A stretch of DNA of 64,000 nucleotides from Amantichitinum ursilacus. GTDB taxonomy: Bacteria > Pseudomonadota > Gammaproteobacteria > Burkholderiales > Chitinibacteraceae. A program made the translations under genes and the position numbers. Below the pieces are notes generated by a model. It made no database searches. It saw only the letters and a program-made list of their open reading frames with translations, and was not told where the DNA came from. The stretch is from the NCBI RefSeq assembly GCF_001294205.1, contig NZ_LAQT01000001.1, positions 434,001-498,000 on the forward strand. The letters run 5' to 3'. Every line of letters begins with the position of its first letter. The first letter of the stretch is position 1. Shown piece by piece: positions 1 to 8,150 of the stretch.

Positions 1-1
1 T

Positions 2-907
2 ATCCGCCAGATTCTGATTGTCTTGCTGGCCAATGGGCATGTGCTGCTGGAAAGCCTGCCCGGCCTGGCCAAAACCCGCACCGTTAAAACGCTGGCCGCG
101 AGCCTGGATGCCAGCATGAGCCGCATCCAGTTCACCCCCGATTTATTGCCCGCCGATATCACCGGCTCGGACATGCTGTATCAGGACAACGGCCAGAACA
201 GCTTCCGCTTTCAGGCGGGGCCGATTTTTGGCAATTTGATATTGGCCGATGAAATCAACCGTGCGCCGGCCAAAGTGCAATCGGCCTTGCTGGAAGCGAT
301 GGAAGAACGCCAGGTGTCCGTGGGCGGCAATACCCACGCCATGCCGGAATTGTTTATGGTGCTGGCCACGCAAAACCCGATTGAACAGGAAGGCACGTAT
401 CCGCTGCCCGAAGCGCAGATGGACCGCTTTCTGTTCAAGATACTGGTCACTTATCCCGATGCCGCGGCCGAACTGGAGGTGCTGCGGCTGGTGCGCGCCG
501 AAGAAGCCGGCGTTGCCGTCGCCGGTGCGCCCGCCATCGAGGCGTTGCCGCAAGCGGCGATCTTTACCGCGCGCAGCGAAGTGCACGCCATCCATGTCGC
601 GCCCGCCATCGAACAATACATCCTTGATTTGCTGAAAGTGAGCCGCGCCCCCGCGCAACTGGATGCCGATCTGGGCCGCTGGCTGGCCGTGGGCGCCAGT
701 CCGCGCGGTGGCATTGCGCTGGACCGTGCCGCGCGAGCGCATGCCTGGCTGGAAGGGCGCGACCATGTCACGCCCGATGATGTGCGCGCCATCGTGGCGC
801 CCGCCTTGCGGCACCGGCTGATCTTGTCGTACGACGCGCATGCCGATGGCGTCAGCGCCGACGCGGTGCTCGACAAGCTGGTGCAGGTTGTGGCGATTCC
901 GGCCTGA
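2..907 (+). CDS. MoxR-family AAA+ ATPase (5' end outside window)
   Basis: The frame is open to the left edge, so the N-terminus is missing; the first TTG at 23 is not the true start, because family-typical residues (RQILIVLLANGHVLLE) precede and span it. The visible 301 residues contain the MoxR variant of Walker A (PGLAKT), Walker B (LADEINRAP), the sensor region with ATQNP, and the C-terminal lid (GASPRGGIALDRAARA). MoxR ATPases act as chaperones that mature or activate proteins with VWA domains. The gene heads a run of overlapping or near-contiguous genes encoding DUF58, DUF4381, two VWA proteins and BatD, which is the standard Bat-type arrangement. Function beyond the family level is inference. 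Confidence 0.93.
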   Translation: MRQILIVLLANGHVLLESLPGLAKTRTVKTLAASLDASMSRIQFTPDLLPADITGSDMLYQDNGQNSFRFQAGPIFGNLILADEINRAPAKVQSALLEAMEERQVSVGGNTHAMPELFMVLATQNPIEQEGTYPLPEAQMDRFLFKILVTYPDAAAELEVLRLVRAEEAGVAVAGAPAIEALPQAAIFTARSEVHAIHVAPAIEQYILDLLKVSRAPAQLDADLGRWLAVGASPRGGIALDRAARAHAWLEGRDHVTPDDVRAIVAPALRHRLILSYDAHADGVSADAVLDKLVQVVAIPA

Positions 908-914
908 GGCGGCC

Positions 915-1895
915 ATGCGTCACGCCTCCACCTCCGCCGCCGTCTTGCAAGCCGCCGATATCGGCAGCAGCTGGGTGGATTTGCCGTGGCTGTTGCGCCA
1001 GGAACAACGCGCGGCTGGCCTGGCCTTGCACGCCTATCGACCGCGCTCGTCCATCCTGGCTGGTCGCCAGGCTTCGCGCGTGCGCGGACGCGGGCTTAAC
1101 TTTGAAGAATTACGCGGCTATCTGCCGGGTGACGATGTACGTCATATCGACTGGAAAGCCACGCAGCGCAGCGGCAAGCCGCTGGTGCGCACCTATACCG
1201 AAGAACGTGACCGCCCCGCGCTGATCGTGCTGGACCAACGCATCAATATGTTTTTTGGCTCGCAACGCGCGCTGAAGTCGGTGGCGGCGGCCGAACTGGC
1301 GGCGCTGGCCGCCTGGTTGTCGCTGCAGTCCCATGATCGTGTCGGTGGCATCGTGTTTGAAGATGTGGCCATCCATACCATCGCGCCCTTGCGCAGTCGC
1401 CAGCGTGTGCAGGCCTTGCTGGCGCAAATTGTGCGCAGCAACCAGGCGCTGAATGCCGCCAGCAGCGCGCGCCCGCAAGACGGCCAGCTGGATAAAGCAT
1501 TGGAGGCGGCCTTGCGTGTGGCGCATCACGATCATCTGGTGTGCGTAATCAGCGATTTTGCCGACGCCAGCGGCCGCACGCGCCAGCTCTTGCGCGCGCT
1601 GGCCGAACATAACGATGTCGTCGCCGTGCTGGTGTCCGATCCGCTATTGCAAAACCTGCCCGCACGCGCCGGGCAAATGGTGCTGACTGAGGGCGAGTTG
1701 CAGATCGAACTGGATATGCGTCGCTTGCGCCAACCGGTGGAGCAGTACTTTGCGCAACGCCAGGCCGATGTCGCTGCCTTGCTGCAACGTAGCGGCGTGC
1801 CGTTGCTGCCGCTGAGCACGCATCTGGACGTGCTGGAACAACTGCGCGGCTTTATCGCCCGCAACGCCGCGCCCGCGCGCAGTGTGCCGTTATGA
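915..1895 (+). CDS. DUF58 domain-containing protein
   Basis: 326 residues from the ATG at 915, seven bases after the MoxR stop; the frame is open further upstream but that part overlaps the MoxR gene. The DUF58 signature is clear: RGLNFEELRGYLPGDDVRHI followed by DWKATQRSGKPLV and a conserved TEERDRP. Residues after this resemble a degenerate VWA fold (LIVLDQRINM, then VCVISDF). DUF58 proteins are almost always encoded beside MoxR ATPases and are presumed partners or substrates. Its last four bases (ATGA) overlap the start of the next gene, which indicates translational coupling. No membrane segment is evident, so it is probably cytoplasmic. Confidence 0.92.
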   Translation: MRHASTSAAVLQAADIGSSWVDLPWLLRQEQRAAGLALHAYRPRSSILAGRQASRVRGRGLNFEELRGYLPGDDVRHIDWKATQRSGKPLVRTYTEERDRPALIVLDQRINMFFGSQRALKSVAAAELAALAAWLSLQSHDRVGGIVFEDVAIHTIAPLRSRQRVQALLAQIVRSNQALNAASSARPQDGQLDKALEAALRVAHHDHLVCVISDFADASGRTRQLLRALAEHNDVVAVLVSDPLLQNLPARAGQMVLTEGELQIELDMRRLRQPVEQYFAQRQADVAALLQRSGVPLLPLSTHLDVLEQLRGFIARNAAPARSVPL

Positions 1896-2422
1896 GTGCC
1901 CTGGTCCACAGCGTAGCGGCGGACCCGACGCCGGTGCCGGTGAATGCCTCGGCGGTGTTGGCGCAGTTGCAGAACGCGGCGATGCCCGCGCCGGTGCCGT
2001 ATACGCCGCAGACCTGGGGCTGGGCGGTGCTGGCGGCGTTGCTCGTCATCGTGTTGGCATGGCTGGTGTGGCGCTGCATCCGCCGTTATCGCGCCTTGGC
2101 ATGGCGGCGCGCGGCGCTGGCCGAACTCAGGCAAATCGAAACCGAATGGCAGCACTCGCAACCCGAAGCGTTGCGGCGGTTGCCCGCCTTGGTTAAACGC
2201 GTGGCATTGCAGACTGCGCCACGAGCGCAAGTGGCCAGCTTGTCCGGCACGGCGTGGTTGGCATGGCTGGACGGGCATGATCGGCGCAAGCGCTTTAGCA
2301 CCGGGCCGGGGCAATGGTTGCTGACGCTGACGTACTCCGCCGAGACCCCGCCGCAGGCCGAAGTCAGCGCGCTATTGCGCCAGCTGCGCCATTGGATAGG
2401 ACGGCAACATGCTGGTGTTTGA
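1892..2422 (+). CDS. DUF4381 domain-containing membrane protein
   Basis: 176 residues, starting on the ATGA overlap with the DUF58 gene. There is one transmembrane helix at about residues 40-60 (WAVLAALLVIVLAWLVWRCI), followed by a basic, alanine-rich cytoplasmic part containing RRAALAELRQIE. Size, single anchor and operon position match DUF4381, the small membrane component found in MoxR/VWA operons. Its stop lies 14 bases inside the following VWA gene. The role is unknown; it may tether the complex to the inner membrane. Confidence 0.85.
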   Translation: MSALVHSVAADPTPVPVNASAVLAQLQNAAMPAPVPYTPQTWGWAVLAALLVIVLAWLVWRCIRRYRALAWRRAALAELRQIETEWQHSQPEALRRLPALVKRVALQTAPRAQVASLSGTAWLAWLDGHDRRKRFSTGPGQWLLTLTYSAETPPQAEVSALLRQLRHWIGRQHAGV

Positions 2423-3443
2423 TCACATCTGGCTGTTTGCCGCGCTGCCCTTGCCGCTGCTGATGTGGCTGCTGCCCGCTTGGCGCGAAACCATGCCTGC
2501 CGTACGCATGCCGTTTTTTGCGCAACTGGTGCGCCTATCGGGCCAGACACCCACAGCGGGGGCGGTGATCATGCGCGCCAACTGGTTGCAGTTTGTGCTG
2601 GCACCCCTGTGCTGGGCGCTGCTGGTGACGGCGCTGGCCAAGCCAGTGTGGGTGGACCCGCCCATCGAACGCATCGAAGCCGCGCGCGATTTATTGCTGG
2701 CGATTGATTTGTCGCAATCGATGGAAGCCAAAGACTTTGTCGATGCGCAAGGACGGCGGCTCAACCGTTTGCAAGCGGTTAAACAAGTGGTGCGCGGCTT
2801 TATTGATCGGCGCAAGGACGACCGTCTGGGCCTGATCGTGTTTGGCGCTACCGCGTTTCCGCAGGCGCCGCTGACGCTGGACCATGACAGCGTGAAGGCC
2901 TTGCTGGATGAGCTGCAGATCGGCATGGCCGGGCCGCAGACCTCGATTGGCGATGCGATTGGCGTGGGCATCCGCATGACCGAGAAATCCAGGGCCAAAG
3001 AAAAAGTGTTGATCTTGCTGACTGATGGCAATGACACCGCCAGCAAATTGCCGCCCGAGCGCGCGGCCGATATCGCCAAAGATAACGGGCTGATCATCCA
3101 TACCATCGGCATTGGCGATATCCGCGCCAGTGGCGAAGACAAAGTCGATCTGGGCGCGTTGCAGAAAATTTCCGCGGCCACCGGCGGCCATAGTTTCAGA
3201 GCGGAGAACCTGGCTGGGCTGGAAAACATCTATGCCACGCTCGATCACATCACGCCGGACAAGGTAAAGCGCCAGTCGCATCGGCCACGCCGTGATTTGT
3301 TCTGGCTGCCTTTGCTGGCGTGTGGCGCGCTGGTGTTGGGCTATCACGTCTTGATGTTGCTGATTACGCTGGCGCGGCGACCGTGGCGCAAGCCGCTGGT
3401 GTTGGCCGACAAAGCCACGCTGACGGCAAAGGCGGCGCGCTGA
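2409..3443 (+). CDS. VWA domain-containing protein (BatA-like)
   Basis: 344 residues. Two N-terminal hydrophobic segments (residues 5-22 and about 60-78) are followed by a von Willebrand factor A domain with an intact MIDAS metal site: DLSQS at the first strand, TSIGDA for the conserved Thr, and LLTDGND for the distal Asp. A C-terminal helix (LLACGALVLGYHVLMLLITL) re-anchors the protein. This topology is that of BatA (aerotolerance operon proteins) in the periplasm or at the inner membrane. The start overlaps the DUF4381 gene by 14 bases, and the stop shares one base with the start of the next VWA gene. Confidence 0.92.
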   Translation: MLVFDHIWLFAALPLPLLMWLLPAWRETMPAVRMPFFAQLVRLSGQTPTAGAVIMRANWLQFVLAPLCWALLVTALAKPVWVDPPIERIEAARDLLLAIDLSQSMEAKDFVDAQGRRLNRLQAVKQVVRGFIDRRKDDRLGLIVFGATAFPQAPLTLDHDSVKALLDELQIGMAGPQTSIGDAIGVGIRMTEKSRAKEKVLILLTDGNDTASKLPPERAADIAKDNGLIIHTIGIGDIRASGEDKVDLGALQKISAATGGHSFRAENLAGLENIYATLDHITPDKVKRQSHRPRRDLFWLPLLACGALVLGYHVLMLLITLARRPWRKPLVLADKATLTAKAAR

Positions 3444-5080
3444 TGGATATCAATCTCGACGCCTTCCATTTTTTGCGGCCGTATTGCCTGTATCTGATTC
3501 CGGCAGCCTGGTTGCTGGTGATCTTGTGGCATTTGCTGTCCGACCCGCGCCGGCGTTGGCGCGGCGTGATTGCGCCGACCTTGCTGAATAACTTGCTGGT
3601 GGACCGGCATCACCCGTGGCGCTTGCGCCCGATGCATGTGACGGCACTGGCGCTGAGCGTGCTGGCGCTGGCGACGGCCGGGCCGACATGGGAACAGGAA
3701 CCACCGCCGTTTTCGCAAGACACCGCGCCGCTGGTGGTGTTGCTGGATCTGTCGCGCAGCATGGATGCGGTGGATATTCCGCCGACCCGGCTGGAGCGCG
3801 CCAAGCAAAAAATCCGCGAACTGATGCAGGCGCGCGCCGGTTCGCGCACGGGGCTGGTGGTGTATGCAGGCAGTGCGCATCTGGTGGTGCCGCCGACGGA
3901 TGATCCCGAATTCATGAATACCTATCTGGATGCGCTGGACACCAGCCTGATGCCCAGACAAGGCAAGGCGGCGTGGAGTGCGTGGCAGATTGCCGGGCGC
4001 TTGCTGGCCAAAGAAAGCGCCGCGGGCACAGCGCTGATCTTGAGCGATGGCTTTGAGACCAAACAGATCGAGGATTTTGCCAAGCGCGATACGCGTACCC
4101 AGTTGCTGGTGCTGGCGGTCGGCACCGAGCAAGGCGGGCCATTGCGCAGCGCCGGCGGGCGCGTAGCACTGGATAGCGGCGGTCGGCCCATTCAGGGGCG
4201 CTTTGATCTGGCCGCCTTGCAGCAATTGAGTAGCAAAGCCGATATCCTGCTGGCCAGCCTGACGCTGGACGACGCCGACATCAAATGGGTACAGCGTCGC
4301 GCCTTGAGCCATATGCAGGCGGCCGAAGAACGCAAGGCGCAAGTGCGTTGGAAAGAGGCCGGTTATTACCTGATTTATCCGTTGCTGGCGCTGGCTTTGT
4401 GGTGGTTTCGCAGGGGTTGGGTGGTGCGCTGGTTGCCGGTATTGCTGGCGCTGGGTTTGGGCATGGCCACGCCACCGCGCGCTTATGCGCTGGAGTTGCC
4501 GCTGCTGGATGGCCATCGCCTGAAAACCTGGCTGGCCGATGCCTTTTTGACGCCGGATCAGCAGGGCCGCTGGCATTACGAGCACGGCGAATACGCGCTG
4601 GCGGCCACGCATTTTAGCGACCCGACGTGGCAAGGCTGGGCGTGGTATCAGGCCGGCGATAACGCAGCGGCGCTGACCGCGTTTGCGCATCTGCAAACGC
4701 CAGAGGCGTACCTGATGATGGGCAATTGCTATGCGCGTTTGCGTGACTATCCGCATGCAATCGGTGCGTACGACAACGCGCTGAAACTGCAACCGGATTT
4801 TGCCGCCGCCAAGGCCAATCGCGCGCTGGTGCAAGCGCTGATCCCCAAACCCAAAAAAAGCAAAGACGAGCCGCAAACCGACCAACCCGATCTGCCGCCC
4901 GACGATATCAAGTTTGATAACAAAGGCGACAAGGGCAAGGTGGTGAAGCTGGATGCGCGCCAGATGAAAGCGCTGAATGCCGAGCTGTGGATGCGCAATC
5001 TGCAAACCACGCCTGCCGACTTTTTGCGGCAGAAGTTTTTGATTGAGGCGCAGCAACCGGCCGCAGGAGGCAAGCCATGA
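3443..5080 (+). CDS. VWA and TPR domain protein (BatB/BatC-like)
   Basis: 545 residues, using the ATG of the TGATG overlap at 3441-3445. It has N-terminal hydrophobic segments, a VWA domain with MIDAS residues DLSRS near residue 95 and a SDGFE distal motif, and a second pair of membrane helices near residues 310-350. After these comes a periplasmic-type region with a tetratricopeptide motif (YLMMGNCYARLRDYPHAIGA, then YDNALKLQP). The tail is rich in Lys, Asp and Pro. A BatB-type VWA domain joined to a TPR (BatC-like) is common in proteobacterial Bat operons. The stop overlaps the BatD start by four bases. Confidence 0.9.
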   Translation: MDINLDAFHFLRPYCLYLIPAAWLLVILWHLLSDPRRRWRGVIAPTLLNNLLVDRHHPWRLRPMHVTALALSVLALATAGPTWEQEPPPFSQDTAPLVVLLDLSRSMDAVDIPPTRLERAKQKIRELMQARAGSRTGLVVYAGSAHLVVPPTDDPEFMNTYLDALDTSLMPRQGKAAWSAWQIAGRLLAKESAAGTALILSDGFETKQIEDFAKRDTRTQLLVLAVGTEQGGPLRSAGGRVALDSGGRPIQGRFDLAALQQLSSKADILLASLTLDDADIKWVQRRALSHMQAAEERKAQVRWKEAGYYLIYPLLALALWWFRRGWVVRWLPVLLALGLGMATPPRAYALELPLLDGHRLKTWLADAFLTPDQQGRWHYEHGEYALAATHFSDPTWQGWAWYQAGDNAAALTAFAHLQTPEAYLMMGNCYARLRDYPHAIGAYDNALKLQPDFAAAKANRALVQALIPKPKKSKDEPQTDQPDLPPDDIKFDNKGDKGKVVKLDARQMKALNAELWMRNLQTTPADFLRQKFLIEAQQPAAGGKP

Positions 5081-6372
5081 TGCGGCTGCTGCGAGTGTTA
5101 CTGGTGTTGCTGTGGCTAGGGCTTGCGGGCAGCGCGGGCGCGGCCGGGCAGGCGATGGCGCGGGCGCATCTGGAACCGGCGGGCCCGGTGATGCCGGGGC
5201 AACCGGTCAAACTGGTGGTCGACGCCATGACCAGCAACTGGTTTACCGCTGCGCCGGTGTATCCGCCGCTGGATATTCCGGGCGTGATTGCCAGCCCACC
5301 CGGCGACGACGCCACCAATTTCAACGTCGAGATTGGCGGAGTGAAATGGTTTGGCATTTCACGCACCTATCAGCTGACGCCGCAAAGCGGCGGCACGATT
5401 ACGATTCCGCCGGTGGTGCTGCAACTGCAGGTGGGCCAGGTGGGCGCGGTCAAGGCGCAGACGCCCATACTGCATCTGAGCGTCAAGGTGGTGGCGCGGC
5501 CACCGGGCGCGGAGAACGCGCTGGGCACCACGCGGCTGGACATCAAACAGACGCTGGACCGGCAACTGGTGGGGCTGAAGCAGGGCGACGCGTTTACCCG
5601 CACAGTGACGATCAGCGCCGACGGCGTGCAGGCCATGCTGCTGCCGCCGACCGTGTTTGGCGCCGTCAAGGGGCTGTCGGTTTATCCCAAGCCACCCAAG
5701 CTGCAGGACATCACCAAAGAACGCGTGGGTTTTCTGGGTAGCCAACGCACCGATGCCGCAACCTATGTGCTGCAACAGGCGGGCGATTACACGCTGCCGG
5801 GGGTCGAGATTGCGTGGTGGGATACGCGCGGCAACCAGCTGCGTAAAGCCACGCTGCCAGCACTGCACTTCAGTGTGGCGGCGGTGGCGGCGTACAAGCC
5901 GCTATTGGCGCTGCCGCAGGAGGCCTCGGCGCCCAAACCTGATCGCATCAAGCACATTGATGTGTGGACGCTGGCGCGCCAAGTGGCTTATGCGCTGATC
6001 GGCGTGTTGATTGCAGCGTGGTTGCTGCCGCGAATATGGCGACTTCTACGCAGGCTATGGCGCGCCGGGCACAGTCAGCGTCATCGTCACACCCTCTCCG
6101 AAGCCGCCGCTTGGCGACGTCTGCAGCGCGCATTGCGCGGACGCGATCGCGGCGCGATGGTGACGGCGCTTTACACATGGCTGGCGCTGGCCGCGCCGGG
6201 GCAAACTGCAGCGCAAGCGGGCATCAACCTCGACCCGGCCTTCACCGCATGGTACGGCGCCACCGCCGGCAACGCCGACATCGCCGCCCTGCGCCAGGCC
6301 ACCCGCAGCGCCCGCAAACGCTTGCTGCACCCGGCCACAACCGCAACGTATTTACCCGCGCTGAACCCATAG
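5077..6372 (+). CDS. BatD family protein
   Basis: 431 residues, starting on an ATGA overlap with the VWA-TPR gene. It has a signal peptide (LLRVLLVLLWLGLAGSAGA) and a long beta-rich periplasmic region with repeated Ig-like segments (for example GTITIPPVVLQLQVG). One transmembrane helix lies near residue 305-325 (VAYALIGVLIAAWLLPRIW), and a short basic cytoplasmic tail follows. This layout is that of BatD, the last member of the aerotolerance operon. It closes the six-gene operon, and a pair of inverted repeats follows directly at 6369. Confidence 0.88.
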   Translation: MMRLLRVLLVLLWLGLAGSAGAAGQAMARAHLEPAGPVMPGQPVKLVVDAMTSNWFTAAPVYPPLDIPGVIASPPGDDATNFNVEIGGVKWFGISRTYQLTPQSGGTITIPPVVLQLQVGQVGAVKAQTPILHLSVKVVARPPGAENALGTTRLDIKQTLDRQLVGLKQGDAFTRTVTISADGVQAMLLPPTVFGAVKGLSVYPKPPKLQDITKERVGFLGSQRTDAATYVLQQAGDYTLPGVEIAWWDTRGNQLRKATLPALHFSVAAVAAYKPLLALPQEASAPKPDRIKHIDVWTLARQVAYALIGVLIAAWLLPRIWRLLRRLWRAGHSQRHRHTLSEAAAWRRLQRALRGRDRGAMVTALYTWLALAAPGQTAAQAGINLDPAFTAWYGATAGNADIAALRQATRSARKRLLHPATTATYLPALNP

Positions 6373-6464
6373 GGTGGGTCAAGACCCACCATCCCAAGCC
6401 GTTGAGAGATTTGCCATCGCATACTTCTCGGCGGCTTTGAATGGTGGGTCTTGACCCACCCTAT
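6369..6464. repeat. BIME-like inverted repeat pair, family A
   Basis: A 24-base unit at 6369-6392 recurs as its exact reverse complement at 6441-6464. Each unit is itself palindromic (GGTGGGTC AA GACCCACC). The 48-base spacer ends in GGCGGCTTTGA. The same unit, with an 11-base insert, recurs at 17681-17868, and a single copy lies at 63593-63616. It separates the convergent batD and hxlR-type genes and could fold into a long hairpin that also acts as a terminator. Confidence 0.85.
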
Positions 6465-6468
6465 GCAC

Positions 6469-6870
6469 TTACTGTTCGGCGTCGTAGTTACGACGGCATT
6501 GTTCTATGCGCGGCCAGTTATCGCGGATCCATGAAGTAAACCCTTCCAGCGCCGGCAGCATGCTCGCGCCCATCTCGGTCAGCTCGTATTCCACGCGCGG
6601 TGGTACTTCCGGGTAGTAGTGGCGCAGCAACAAGCCGTCGCGTTCCAGATTGCGCACCGTTAGCGTCAGCATGCGTTGGGTAATGCCCTCGATACCGTGT
6701 TTGAGCTCGGAAAAGCGCAGCCGGTAACCGGGCGCAATGGCCAGGTGCGACAACACCAGGATGGTCCACTTATCGCCCAGCCGCGCCAGCACGCCGTTGG
6801 GCGCACACGGTTTAAAGCGCGGGCCGTCCTCGGTTTCGGTGTACGGCCGCCCGTTAATCATCTTCTGCAT
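6469..6870 (-). CDS. HxlR-family transcriptional regulator
   Basis: 133 residues from the ATG at 6870, chosen because AAGGA lies eight bases upstream; in-frame ATGs also occur at 6879 and 6861. The winged-helix HxlR signature is present: GDKWTILVLSHL, LRFSELKHGIEGITQRML, and RNLERDGLLLRHYYPEVPPR with VEYELTEMG. HxlR proteins are small dimeric sensors of electrophiles or redox state. The gene is divergent from an NmrA-type dehydrogenase, with a 99-base shared control region, so it probably regulates that gene. Confidence 0.9.
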   Translation of the reverse strand: MQKMINGRPYTETEDGPRFKPCAPNGVLARLGDKWTILVLSHLAIAPGYRLRFSELKHGIEGITQRMLTLTVRNLERDGLLLRHYYPEVPPRVEYELTEMGASMLPALEGFTSWIRDNWPRIEQCRRNYDAEQ

Positions 6871-6969
6871 ACGTATCATCCTTGTGCCTGAGGCTAAGAA
6901 ATGTGCCGTCTTCCGGCCGGTTTTTCGTGAGTATATATTCGTAACCCTTATTCAGCGCAGGGGTGTGAC
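6871..6969. promoter_or_regulatory. Divergent control region of the HxlR and NmrA-type genes
   Basis: The region holds an AT-rich, partly symmetric stretch GTATATATTCGTAAC at 6931-6945, a plausible place for a -10 element and for regulator binding. It also holds the ribosome site AGGGGTG just before the ATG at 6970. No operator can be proven from one copy. Confidence 0.35.
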
Positions 6970-7896
6970 ATGACGGAAAACAAGCAGCCGATTCTGGTTT
7001 TTGGGGCAACGGGGCAACAGGGTGGTTCGGTGGCGGTGGCGTTGTTGCGGGCCGGTCGGCCGGTGCGCGCGCTGGTGCGCGATCCGGCGGCGGACAAGGC
7101 CAGCGCCTTACGCGCCGCCGGTGCGGAAATCGTGCTAGGTGACTTTGCCGATACGGCCTCGCTGCGTGCGGCAATGACCGGCGCGTATGGCGTATTCAGC
7201 GTGCAGCCGAGTTCGGGCATGGGGCCGTTGCTGGGCATTAGCGACGAAGAGGAAGAGCGCTACGGCTGCGCCATCGCCGATCTGGCGCTGGAAGCGGGCG
7301 TGCAGCATCTGGTGTATAGCTCGACTGACGCAGTCGGCGATACGCCCACCGGCATGGGCCATTTCGACAGCAAGGCGCGCATCGAGGCGCATATCCGCAC
7401 GTTGCCGATCACCGCCACCATCGTGCGGCCCGCTGCATTTATGGAAATGCTGGTGATGCCGGGTTTTGGGCTGGACCAGGGGCAGTTCAACTTCTTTGTG
7501 CAGCCGGACCAGGCGATGCAATTGCTGGCGGTGGCCGATATCGGCAAATACGTGACGGCGATCTTTGCCGACCGCGGACGCTGGGCCGGCCAGACGCTGG
7601 AGATCGCCAGCGACATGTTAACCGGCCGCGATCTGGAAGCCGCGTTCACCGCCGCAGCCGGCCATCCGATCCGCTATGCGCGCTTCAGCGAGGAGGTGTT
7701 GGCGGGGAATGCGTTTCTGGCGAAATTGACGGCGCTGGTGGATAACGGGCGTCTGGTGGGGCGCGCTGATCTGGCAGCGTTGCGGGCGTTGAACCCGCAG
7801 CAACAGTCGTTTGCGACGTGGCTGGCCGGGGATGGCAAGGCAGCGTTCCACGCAGCGTTGGGGCAGGCCGGGCGGTGGGGCTACGGGCACGGCTAG
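6970..7896 (+). CDS. NmrA-family NAD(P)-binding protein
   Basis: 308 residues with an N-terminal Rossmann motif VFGATGQQGG (residues 10-19). Then come VRALVRDP, typical of the NADP-interacting loop, and GDFADTASL for the adenine-contacting Asp. YSSTDAVGDTP and SKARIEAHI correspond to the atypical SDR active-site region of NmrA/HSCARG proteins, which sense NADP(H) or reduce quinones. Length is normal for the family. The divergent HxlR regulator suggests induction by electrophiles such as quinones. Whether it is an enzyme or a redox sensor cannot be told. Confidence 0.88.
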   Translation: MTENKQPILVFGATGQQGGSVAVALLRAGRPVRALVRDPAADKASALRAAGAEIVLGDFADTASLRAAMTGAYGVFSVQPSSGMGPLLGISDEEEERYGCAIADLALEAGVQHLVYSSTDAVGDTPTGMGHFDSKARIEAHIRTLPITATIVRPAAFMEMLVMPGFGLDQGQFNFFVQPDQAMQLLAVADIGKYVTAIFADRGRWAGQTLEIASDMLTGRDLEAAFTAAAGHPIRYARFSEEVLAGNAFLAKLTALVDNGRLVGRADLAALRALNPQQQSFATWLAGDGKAAFHAALGQAGRWGYGHG

Positions 7897-7922
7897 GCTG
7901 GAGCATAACGGGCCGCCGTAGG

Positions 7923-7950
7923 GTGCATTACCCCGCAAGGGGCAACGCAC
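7923..7950. repeat. Small palindromic repeat element
   Basis: GTGCATTACCCC GCAA GGGGCAACGCAC is an imperfect palindrome 27 bases after the NmrA-type gene. Its form (GTGCRTTA-type arms around a GC core) resembles dispersed palindromes common in many proteobacteria. Only this copy was noticed in the window. Confidence 0.45.
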
Positions 7951-8101
7951 ATTCTGGTTATGCCCGGGCCGCTGGATGCCCGAACGGGCCAGGGCGGGCC
8001 GCCCCAAGCGGAGGTTGCCCGCGCATTCGCGGACTGGAGCGACGGCTAACGCGCTATACCAAAGTTTTTTATCGGGGCGCATCAATCACGTTTCGGCCCC
8101 C

Positions 8102-8131
8102 AAAAAAATGCCCGGGGGTGAGCCCGGGCAT
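8102..8131 (-). terminator. Rho-independent terminator of the glutamate dehydrogenase gene
   Basis: On the minus strand a stem ATGCCCGGG / CCCGGGCAT (8109-8131) is followed by seven T residues (8102-8108). It lies 19 bases beyond the stop codon. Confidence 0.85.
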
Positions 8132-8150
8132 GGTTGGCGTCCTGCCGCGA

